A model generated the notes under the pieces. It was not told where the DNA came from and ran no database searches. It worked only from the letters and a program-made list of their open reading frames with translations. The position numbers and the translations under genes were made by a program. From Phycisphaeraceae bacterium (GTDB lineage Bacteria > Planctomycetota > Phycisphaerae > Phycisphaerales > Zrk34): DNA of 25,630 bases. Position 1 is the first letter of the stretch. Each line of letters starts with the position of its first letter. The stretch spans positions 1 to 25,630 of the forward strand of contig JANQJT010000283.1 in the NCBI GenBank assembly GCA_028281485.1. Reading direction: 5' to 3'. This document shows, piece by piece, positions 7,534 through 14,645 of the stretch.

Positions 7534-8514
7534 TTAGCTGCGGGTGATGCGACGACGCACGGTGGCGGCGAAGCCCAGGAGGGGCAGGCCGGCCCAGACG
7601 GCGGCGGGCAGGGGCACGGGAGCGAGGATCTTGGCGTCCACGTCGCCCTGGAAGAAGAAGCCGTTCTGGCCGCCACCGACGTTGGTGCCTTCGGCGTAGA
7701 AGGTGTTGCCGGTGTCGTTATCGACGGCGTTGTCGAGGATGCTGCTGGTGGTGTTGAGGATGTTCAGCGAAGCCAGCAGACGCAGGGGCTGGTCGGCCGG
7801 GGTGGGCACGACCTGAGGGGGCGGCAGTTGGTAGACGTTAGCGAAGTACTCGTCGCCGGCGACGTAGGTGGCGCTGGTGGTGGGGGTGGTGGTGAAGCCG
7901 ATCTCGGCGTAGTCCTCACCGTCAACGGTGGTGTCGAGGGCCGTGCCGGGGCTGGAGGCGTTGAAGTCGTCGGCGAGGTCAGCGAAGACCTTCACGACCG
8001 CGCCGGGGTCGGTGATGCTCCAGAGGACCGAACCGGGGGCCCGACCAAACATGCTGGACAGGTCGCTGCCGGTGGGGATGGGAGCGAGGTAGGTGGTGAC
8101 GCCGATCGCGGCGGGACCGCCGGGGGCGCCGAGCTCGGGGTTGGAGCCGAGGCCGATGACCTGCGCGGCGAAGAAGCCGGTGATCTCGACGCTGTTGAGG
8201 GCGGCCTTAGAACTGCCTTCGGTGACGTCGCGGATCGGGGTGACGGCGATGGACTGATCGCTGGAACCGACGAACTCGAAGTCAATGAAACCGGCGACAA
8301 CGGTCGAGGGGGCGCCGGCGGGGCCGACGGGCAGCACGGCCGAGGCCAGGTTCCAGTTGGTGTCTTCGAAGACGAAGGGCTGATCCGCAGCGATGAACTG
8401 CGAAGCGATCAGGGCGTCAGCGGTGCTGACGGCCGTGGCCTGGGCGGACTGGGCAGTGATGCCGAATCCCACGACGGTAGCAAGAGCAAGTGTTCCGAGT
8501 TTCCCAATCATCAT
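7534..8514 (-). CDS. VPLPA-CTERM sorted secreted protein
   Basis: A 326-residue secreted protein. The frame is open to 8727, but the start is placed at the ATG-ATG pair 8514/8511, preceded by AGGAG. This gives a standard signal peptide, MMIGKLGTLALATVVGFG then a cut after AQSAQA (about 26). Starting further upstream would bury the signal under a charged 71-residue leader. The body is Ala/Thr/Asp/Gly-rich and unlike any family I know. The C-terminal signal is VPLPA at 300-304, a membrane helix and VRRRITRS. It has its own long upstream region (8515-8951) and the bidirectional terminator at 7473-7501, so it is probably monocistronic. It lies directly downstream of the exosortase operon and is the nearest candidate substrate. 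Confidence 0.87.
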   Translation of the reverse strand: MMIGKLGTLALATVVGFGITAQSAQATAVSTADALIASQFIAADQPFVFEDTNWNLASAVLPVGPAGAPSTVVAGFIDFEFVGSSDQSIAVTPIRDVTEGSSKAALNSVEITGFFAAQVIGLGSNPELGAPGGPAAIGVTTYLAPIPTGSDLSSMFGRAPGSVLWSITDPGAVVKVFADLADDFNASSPGTALDTTVDGEDYAEIGFTTTPTTSATYVAGDEYFANVYQLPPPQVVPTPADQPLRLLASLNILNTTSSILDNAVDNDTGNTFYAEGTNVGGGQNGFFFQGDVDAKILAPVPLPAAVWAGLPLLGFAATVRRRITRS

Positions 8515-8951
8515 GATTCTCCTGTTGGCGGGTTTTTGGCCCGTTCTCCGCATGTCTATCCCGCGGAAACCTGTATCTCCCAATTCCAGACCTATCGCCT
8601 GATCTGACATTCGATCAGCAGACTGGAAATCCATACGCGTTTTCATTGTCGGGCTCATCTTTCTTACCGACCGATTCCCGACTCGCCCAGACACCATCAC
8701 AAAAGCGATGCCAGACGAAAAGTGCAATAGGAAGGTGCTCCCGTCCTTTATTGCAACGGCTCATACGATACCACATTGAAAAACGGGGTCATATCAGGAA
8801 ATTCCTGAGTTTTGAGTCGGAATGAGTACGAGAACAGGTTAAATATCTAATATGCGGACGATCGGGGCAAATTCCAGAGCGCCCAGATTAACATCTTCAG
8901 ACAGTCCGGGCTTGTAAGGACACGATATCACCAATTTTATGTGCATAAAGA
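8515..8951. other. Intergenic regulatory region upstream of a VPLPA substrate gene
   Basis: No gene with a ribosome site is seen in these 437 bases. The stretch is more AT-rich than its surroundings, above all at 8760-8940. It contains a 15-base dyad at 8794-8808 and a weaker CTGATC/GATCAG repeat at 8599-8618. A possible weak promoter on the minus strand has TTGCCC, 17 bases, then GATATT, near 8840-8870. The long leader is notable because another VPLPA gene in this window also has one. Confidence 0.45.
8794..8808. promoter_or_regulatory. 15-base palindromic operator candidate
   Basis: TCAGGAA (8794-8800), a central A, and TTCCTGA (8802-8808) form a perfect 7+1+7 dyad. It is about 280 bases before the VPLPA start at 8514, in an AT-rich stretch. 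The form suits a dimeric regulator; no second copy was found by eye. Confidence 0.3.
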
Positions 8952-8978
8952 CAAAGCACCGCGCGGTGCGGTGCTTTG
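8945..8978 (-). terminator. Terminator of the exosortase operon
   Basis: A perfect 11-bp stem, CAAAGCACCGC (8952-8962) with GCGGTGCTTTG (8968-8978), encloses a 5-base loop. On the minus strand it is followed by TCTTTAT. It lies 42 bases after the stop of the TPR gene and closes the six-gene operon. Confidence 0.8.
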
Positions 8979-9020
8979 AAAGAATGCACAAAGGTGGGAT
9001 TTATTTCCCAATTGTTAAAC

Positions 9021-12000
9021 TCAGCCGGATACCTTTTCGCGGAGGGTGTCGAGCTGCTTTTGGACCGGGCTGGGGAGCGATCGCGACGCGTTGTTTACGG
9101 CTTGATCAATCTGGTCGAGGATGCGCTTGGCCAGGTCTATCTGTCCCGCCTGCACGTGTGCCAGGCCGAGGTGGACGGCCAATTCGACGTTGCGAGGCTG
9201 AATCTGCAAGGCGATCTGCATGGCTTCGATGGCTTTCTGATGATCGCCCTTCATGAGGTAGATGGTGCCGAGCGTGTCCTGGAACTCGGCCGAGGCGGGG
9301 GAGATCTCGACGGCGCGCTTGGCCAATTCGAAGGCTTCATCGAGGGTTTCGGGATCATCCAGCAGCTTCATGGCGAGGTTGTTGAGTGCCACGGAGCGTT
9401 CGGGGTCCAGCTCGATAACGAGGCGGTAGTACTTCATCGCTTCGCGATCGCGATCTGTTGAGTCGAGAATGATGGCCAGGAGCATGACTGCGTCGGCGTG
9501 AGCAGGTTGCTGCTCGGCCATCTCGGTGAGCATCTGGATCGCGCGCGGCGCGTAGGTGTTTGTCGTGAAGCGTTTGTCGATCACGAAATAGGCGTTGGCG
9601 ACGATGACCTGCTCGGCGGGGTCGTCTGCGATAAACGGAAGGACGCGATCGACCCACTGGGCTGCCGCTTCGGCGTCTGCGCCGGCCATAGGCGTGAGTC
9701 GAAGCCAGATCGCGCGAGTTACGTTCGAGTCTGCTAGACGGGGCTGAAGCAGCTCGGCGACCTTGCGGTCCTGGTCGGCAGCAAACAGTGCCTGGCAGTG
9801 CAGGAAGATGATGTCTTCATTCGCGGCGGGGTCCTGCATGGCGCCGTCGATGCGCGGCTCGGTCACCCGCAGGGCCTGGGCGGGTTGGTCGATCCGCATG
9901 GCGGCCTGGGCGATGAGCATGTCGGCTTCGACCTCGCGGCCTTCGCTGCGGGTGCGCCACTCGCGTGCGGTGGCCAGGGTGCGTCGCCACATGCCGGCGT
10001 CGGCGTAGAGTTCGGCGGCGAGCGAGGCGACCTCGATGGATTCGGGGAACGCGCGCATGGTCTTCTCGGCGAGCTCGGCGGCTTCGTCGATGCGGCCCTG
10101 CGTGCGGAGCATGCGGATGACGAGGATGCGCGCGGGCATGTAGGAGGGGTAGCGGTCGCTGATGCGACGGATGCGGACCTCGATCTCGCGCTGGGACATC
10201 TGGGTGTCGATCGCTTCGTGAATGATGCGCAGCGCCTGCAGGGCGGGTTCGCTGCGCTCGGCGTCGTTCATCACGGAGATGAACAGGGGCAGGCAGAGGT
10301 AGTTGTCGCCGAGCGCCTTGACCAGTTCGATCTCGCGGTAGAGCAGCTTGATCTGTTGTTCGTCGGGGCAGGCGTCGGCGGCGCGGCGGATGGCGTCGAC
10401 GGCGCGGGGCACCTGGGAGAGCTGGAGGTGTTGGGTGATCAGCATCTGCCAGGCGAGCGGCTGATTGGGTTCGGCTTTGAGTGAGGCGTCGAGCAGTTCG
10501 ATGGCCTTTTCGGGTTGGCCGTCGCGTACGTAGTAGGCGCCGCGGATGAGGGCGGTGATGCCGGGATCGACGCCGGTCTTTTCGAGCTTGTCGAGTGTGG
10601 CCAGGGCCTTGTCGCGTTGGCCTTCGAGCCTGTAGTGATTGGCGATGAACTCGATGGCGGAGGGTGTGAGGTGCTCGTCGGGGATGCTGCCGTAGATCTG
10701 TGAGGCGCGGTCGTAGTCGCGCATGCCGCGGTAGACGTTGGCGATGAGCAGGTCGAGTTCGATGTTGGGCTGGTCGGGGACGCGTGTGGATTCGAGCATC
10801 TCGATGGCGCGGCGGGGTTGGCCGGCCTGCACGGTGAACAGCGCGCCGGTGCGGATGAAGGCGAGGTTGTCGGGGGCGATGGCGATGGCTTCGTTGATGT
10901 AGTCGATGGCGATGCGGTTGTTGTTCTGGATGATGTTCAGTCGTGCCAGTTCGAGGAGACTGGGCACGTCGCGGGGCTGAATCTGCAGGGCGATTTCGAG
11001 TTCGGAGATGGCGCCGGAGATGTTGCCCTGTCGCGCGTAACAGGCGGCGAGCAGCTTGTGGGGGTCGAATCGACGGGGGTTGACCTTGATGACATCGGTG
11101 AGGAGCTTGACGGCTTCGGCGGTGTCGGTGGCCACGTCGTTTTGCATCAGCCAGCGGGCGCGGTAGATGCGCCAGTTCATGGAGCGCTCGCCGGAGATCG
11201 TTTTGAGTCGTTCGATGGAACGATCGATAAGGTCGCGGTCGGCCCAGACCAGGGGTTCGTCGAGGACGGCGCGCTGAACGGTGAGGTTTTCGGGGTGGGC
11301 GTCGGCGAGCCTGGTCCACGCATCGCGTACTGGGATCTGAGTGAAACGCTGCTTGTATCGGAGTTGGAGGATGGTCCACTGGGGCGAGTCGGGGCTGGTG
11401 CTGGCGGCGCGGGCGGCTTCGAGGTGTTCGAGGCCGGCCTCGATCTTCTCGTCGACGGCGAGCGCGATGGCCTGGGCGTAGGCGACGCCGGGCGCGTTGG
11501 GTTCCGCGGCGGCGGCGACGGCGATGAGTTGCTCCTCGTAGCCGAGCTGCTCGTCGTGGCTGATGCCAGCCAGTTCGATCAGGGCCTTGGTCTCGACCGG
11601 CGGGTCGGCCTGGAGCACCTGTTCGTAGAGTGCGCGGAGCTGGTCGGTCTTGCCCTGGTGGGCCAGGAGCTTGGCGCGGATCGGCAGCACGATGCGGTCG
11701 TTGGGATTGTACTTGAGCAAGCCGGTTGTGAGGATGTCGAGCTTTTCGACGAACTCGGTGTTGAGCTGGTCCATCTGCATGGACCAGCCGATGGCGACCA
11801 TGACGCCGACCTTGTAGTTCAGGGGCGCCCGCTTGTGCGCTTCGATGGCGTTGGCCAGCGCCTGCCGGGGCTGGTCGAGTTCGTAGAGGATGTCGGCGGC
11901 GCTGATCAGCGGCTCGGCCCAGCCGACCTCAAGATCGGCGGCGTGGGAGAAGGTCTGCACGGCGAGTTCGGTCTCGCCCATCTCGCGATAGCCCTGCGCC

Positions 12001-13193
12001 AGCGAGCTGAGGATGTAGGGGTTTTGCTTGGACTTGACCAGGGCCTGTTGGCAGAGCTCGATGAGCTCGACGGGGGGTTTGGGGACATCGAGGATGCCGG
12101 CGGCGAGGAGGATGGTCCAGGCTTCGGCGTCGGGGTCCTTGCGCCTGTTCAGCTTGTCGATGAGCGACTGCGCTTCGTCTTTGCGGTTGTACTGGTAGAG
12201 GGTCGTGATGTGCAGGGCGATGAGGTTGCTGTTGCGTTGCAGCGCGTTGTACTCGTGGTTCTCGACGACTTCCAGGAAGCGTGCGCGCTGATTGGATTGC
12301 CACAGGCGGATGAGGTAGCGGTAACGGACGTAGTCGTCGTCGAACTTTTCGAGTGCTTTTCCGAGGTAGTCGGTGGCCTTGTCGAACTGGTAGATGCTGG
12401 AGTAGATGGTGGCGATGGTGTGGACGGTGTCGGTGTCGGGCGGCTCGAGGGCGGCGGCGATGTCGGCGTACTTCTCGGCCATGTCGGCGTCCTTGAGGAG
12501 CAGGCCGGTGCGTGCGGCGACGGCGTTGTAAACCGGGTCGTTGGGCGCGCGGTCGAGCAGGGCGTTGGTGTATTCGAGCAGGTCTTCGCGGGGCTGATCG
12601 AGCAGCTGCATGAGTTGGATGACGAGGGTGTGGCCGTTGATGTCGAGGGGCTTGAGCTCGGCGTATCGTTTGGCGAGTTCGAGGGCGTGTTCGCGCTGAT
12701 CGGTGTTGATCTGCAGCGAGATGGCCTTGGCCCAGAGGGCGTCGGGGTCGTTGGGGTTTTCGGCGAGAAAAACGTCGGCGAGTTCGACGGCCTCGGTGGT
12801 CTGGAAGGTGTCGGCGTAGAGCTTCATGAGTCGGCGTTTGAGCTCGACGTCGCCGGGTGTCTTGACGAGGACGCGGCGGACCATTTCCGCGGCGGAGCGG
12901 AGGTGACTGATGCCGTCGGGCTCGACGATTTTTTCGCGGAGGTCGGCGTAGAGGAGGATGGCTTCGATGTCGTCTTCGGTCTTGCTGCGCCACAGGTAGT
13001 TGCCCAGGGCGTGCATGGCGTCGAACTCTTTGCCCTGTTCGTAGAGGGCCATGCCGTCGACGCGGAACTGCTGGGTCTCGTTGGCCTTCGTGATCTTGCG
13101 ATAAGCGTAGGCGCCGCCGGCGACGGCAACGAGGGAAGTGACCACGACCAGCAGCAGGGCCAGTCGTTTACGTGTTTTTGAGCGGACCACCAT
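9021..13193 (-). CDS. Giant membrane-anchored TPR protein of the exosortase locus
   Basis: A 1390-residue protein. A basic N-terminus (MVVRSKTRKR) and one hydrophobic helix (about 11-30) make a signal anchor with no lipobox Cys. The rest is a long helical solenoid of tetratricopeptide repeats throughout about residues 40-1385. Typical repeat fragments are AENPNDPDALWAKAISLQ and LEISPAS-type turns, and the best matches lie near the C-terminus. PEP-CTERM systems of other bacteria have a long TPR protein (PrsT) of roughly 900 residues; this one is in the same position but longer and not a lipoprotein. Expected role: a periplasmic scaffold for glycan assembly or export. Its GGAG ribosome site overlaps the end of the preceding sugar-transferase gene. 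It is last in the operon and is followed by a terminator. Confidence 0.85.
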   Translation of the reverse strand: MVVRSKTRKRLALLLVVVTSLVAVAGGAYAYRKITKANETQQFRVDGMALYEQGKEFDAMHALGNYLWRSKTEDDIEAILLYADLREKIVEPDGISHLRSAAEMVRRVLVKTPGDVELKRRLMKLYADTFQTTEAVELADVFLAENPNDPDALWAKAISLQINTDQREHALELAKRYAELKPLDINGHTLVIQLMQLLDQPREDLLEYTNALLDRAPNDPVYNAVAARTGLLLKDADMAEKYADIAAALEPPDTDTVHTIATIYSSIYQFDKATDYLGKALEKFDDDYVRYRYLIRLWQSNQRARFLEVVENHEYNALQRNSNLIALHITTLYQYNRKDEAQSLIDKLNRRKDPDAEAWTILLAAGILDVPKPPVELIELCQQALVKSKQNPYILSSLAQGYREMGETELAVQTFSHAADLEVGWAEPLISAADILYELDQPRQALANAIEAHKRAPLNYKVGVMVAIGWSMQMDQLNTEFVEKLDILTTGLLKYNPNDRIVLPIRAKLLAHQGKTDQLRALYEQVLQADPPVETKALIELAGISHDEQLGYEEQLIAVAAAAEPNAPGVAYAQAIALAVDEKIEAGLEHLEAARAASTSPDSPQWTILQLRYKQRFTQIPVRDAWTRLADAHPENLTVQRAVLDEPLVWADRDLIDRSIERLKTISGERSMNWRIYRARWLMQNDVATDTAEAVKLLTDVIKVNPRRFDPHKLLAACYARQGNISGAISELEIALQIQPRDVPSLLELARLNIIQNNNRIAIDYINEAIAIAPDNLAFIRTGALFTVQAGQPRRAIEMLESTRVPDQPNIELDLLIANVYRGMRDYDRASQIYGSIPDEHLTPSAIEFIANHYRLEGQRDKALATLDKLEKTGVDPGITALIRGAYYVRDGQPEKAIELLDASLKAEPNQPLAWQMLITQHLQLSQVPRAVDAIRRAADACPDEQQIKLLYREIELVKALGDNYLCLPLFISVMNDAERSEPALQALRIIHEAIDTQMSQREIEVRIRRISDRYPSYMPARILVIRMLRTQGRIDEAAELAEKTMRAFPESIEVASLAAELYADAGMWRRTLATAREWRTRSEGREVEADMLIAQAAMRIDQPAQALRVTEPRIDGAMQDPAANEDIIFLHCQALFAADQDRKVAELLQPRLADSNVTRAIWLRLTPMAGADAEAAAQWVDRVLPFIADDPAEQVIVANAYFVIDKRFTTNTYAPRAIQMLTEMAEQQPAHADAVMLLAIILDSTDRDREAMKYYRLVIELDPERSVALNNLAMKLLDDPETLDEAFELAKRAVEISPASAEFQDTLGTIYLMKGDHQKAIEAMQIALQIQPRNVELAVHLGLAHVQAGQIDLAKRILDQIDQAVNNASRSLPSPVQKQLDTLREKVSG

Positions 13194-13199
13194 TTGGGG

Positions 13200-14621
13200 T
13201 TATCTCCAGCGGATGATGTGTAGGATTGTCTTCCAGATGATCCGCATGTCCAGCCAGAAGCTGGCGCGTTCGACGTATTCGATGTCGTAGCGGATCCATT
13301 CCTGGAAATCGAGGCCTTCCTCGCGTGTGCGCATGACCTGCCAGAGGCCTGTCACGCCGGGCCTGACGCTGAGGCGTGTTTCGCGCCAGGGGGGGCAGTA
13401 CTGGTTTTCGGCGTGGGGGCTGGGTCGTGGGCCGACGACAGACATGTCGCCGAGCAGGACGTTGATGAACTGAGGCCACTCGTCGATCTGCGCGGCGCGG
13501 ATGAATCGGCCGACGCGTGTGAGGCGGGGGTCGTCTTCGATGAAGAACTGGGGCCCGTCGACCTGGTTTTCTTCCATGATCTCTTGCTTGATCTGGTCGG
13601 CGTCCTTGCGCATGGAGCGGAACTTGAGGCAGGGGAACGGTGCGCCGCCGACCGACTCGCGCTGGTGTGCGAAAAAGAAGGGGCGGCCGTCCTCGATCCA
13701 GATCGCGAGCATGATCAGCGGGTAGAACGGGAGTGTGAAGGCGAGGACGACGAGGGAGAAGGCGATGTCGAAGAGGCGTTTGGCGATGCGGTGGAAGCTG
13801 GATCGCAGCGGCGTGGTGCGCGCGTTGGCGAAGACGTCGGTGGGTTCGATCTCGCGCCAGCGGACCTGGTCGATGTTGGGACGGTGGTCGGGGTGATCCC
13901 AGAGGACGGTGGGGCCGACGATGTTGTCGGTTTCTGAGGTGTCGCGGCCCGCGCCGATCCAGGCGTTGCCGACGAAGCGTGTGCCGGGGTGGACGCGGGT
14001 GTCGTTGTCGGTCCAGACGCCGGCGGCGTGTTGGCTGGCGCGTTCGATGGTGGCGTCGGGCCGTTTCCAGGCGCGCACGAGGTCGCGGATGAACTGCATC
14101 ATCTCGCGGTCGTTGGTGTTGTCGTAGACGCGACCGGAGATGGTGACAGCGGTGCGTCGGGTGTGGGGGATGTTGCGTCGGAGGCGGCGCCAGGCGGTGC
14201 GGGAGTCGGAGGCGGCGATCCACTTCTCGGCGATGTGTCGGTGGGTTGTGATGGCGACGCGTGTGAGGCGTGCGTCGGAGACGCCGTAGTCGCGTTCGAA
14301 GCGGATGAATCGTCCGGCGGTGTCGCTGACGGCGTGTTCTTTGTAAGGGTGCGCGCGGGAGTCGGTGATGCGGACCTGCATGAGGTCGGGCTTGAGCCAG
14401 GTGAGGGTGTCCATGAGCTGGCGGAGGCGGAAGATGGTGGTGGTGCGCGGGTCGACGAGCAGGAAGAGCTCGGCGTCTTCGACGAGTTCGGGGCGTTCGC
14501 CCTGTCGCACGATCTGTACGCCGCGCGCCGCCCAGAAGCGGACGTGCAGCTGCTCGGGCGTGAGCCCCCAGACGGTGGGGTGCTCGCTGGGTGTGTCGGC
14601 GATTTGTGCGGTGGTGATCAT
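13200..14621 (-). CDS. Polyprenyl-phosphate sugar-1-phosphate transferase with an unusual N-terminal domain
   Basis: A 473-residue initiating transferase. Residues about 278-473 form a bacterial sugar transferase domain: KRLFD 281-285, a re-entrant hydrophobic segment 286-308, KFRSM 333-337, the catalytic Asp-Glu dyad D380-E381 in IDEWPQF, GDMSVVGPRP 391-400 and PGVTGLWQV 421-429. This enzyme class moves a sugar-phosphate from a UDP-sugar to undecaprenyl phosphate, starting the repeat unit. The N-terminal half lacks the four-helix bundle of WbaP-type proteins. Instead it is soluble, with a strand EDAELFLLVDPR (48-59) and a hexapeptide-like beta-helix run (about 203-240, TRVHPGTRFVGNAWIGAG). 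It resembles the nucleotidyltransferase-like gene at 18770-19732. Start ATG 14621 lies 24 bases after the Wzc-like stop, and the stop is 6 bases from the TPR start. Confidence 0.87.
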   Translation of the reverse strand: MITTAQIADTPSEHPTVWGLTPEQLHVRFWAARGVQIVRQGERPELVEDAELFLLVDPRTTTIFRLRQLMDTLTWLKPDLMQVRITDSRAHPYKEHAVSDTAGRFIRFERDYGVSDARLTRVAITTHRHIAEKWIAASDSRTAWRRLRRNIPHTRRTAVTISGRVYDNTNDREMMQFIRDLVRAWKRPDATIERASQHAAGVWTDNDTRVHPGTRFVGNAWIGAGRDTSETDNIVGPTVLWDHPDHRPNIDQVRWREIEPTDVFANARTTPLRSSFHRIAKRLFDIAFSLVVLAFTLPFYPLIMLAIWIEDGRPFFFAHQRESVGGAPFPCLKFRSMRKDADQIKQEIMEENQVDGPQFFIEDDPRLTRVGRFIRAAQIDEWPQFINVLLGDMSVVGPRPSPHAENQYCPPWRETRLSVRPGVTGLWQVMRTREEGLDFQEWIRYDIEYVERASFWLDMRIIWKTILHIIRWR

Positions 14622-14645
14622 GTCGTGTCGAAGCGCAAGGGGGCG

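Noticed and set aside
7789..7815. Internal VPTPA-like stretch in the VPLPA protein at 7534-8514
   Set aside because: It is not followed by a membrane helix or Arg cluster, so it is not a second sorting signal.
8515..8727. 71-residue extension of the VPLPA protein at 7534-8514
   Set aside because: It would place a charged leader before an ordinary signal peptide, and it lacks a ribosome site, whereas AGGAG precedes 8514.
10818..13181. A 787-codon open frame on the plus strand opposite the TPR gene
   Set aside because: Gly/Val/Asp/Glu-rich antisense shadow caused by high third-position GC; no motif, no ribosome site, and the opposite strand has clear TPR repeats.
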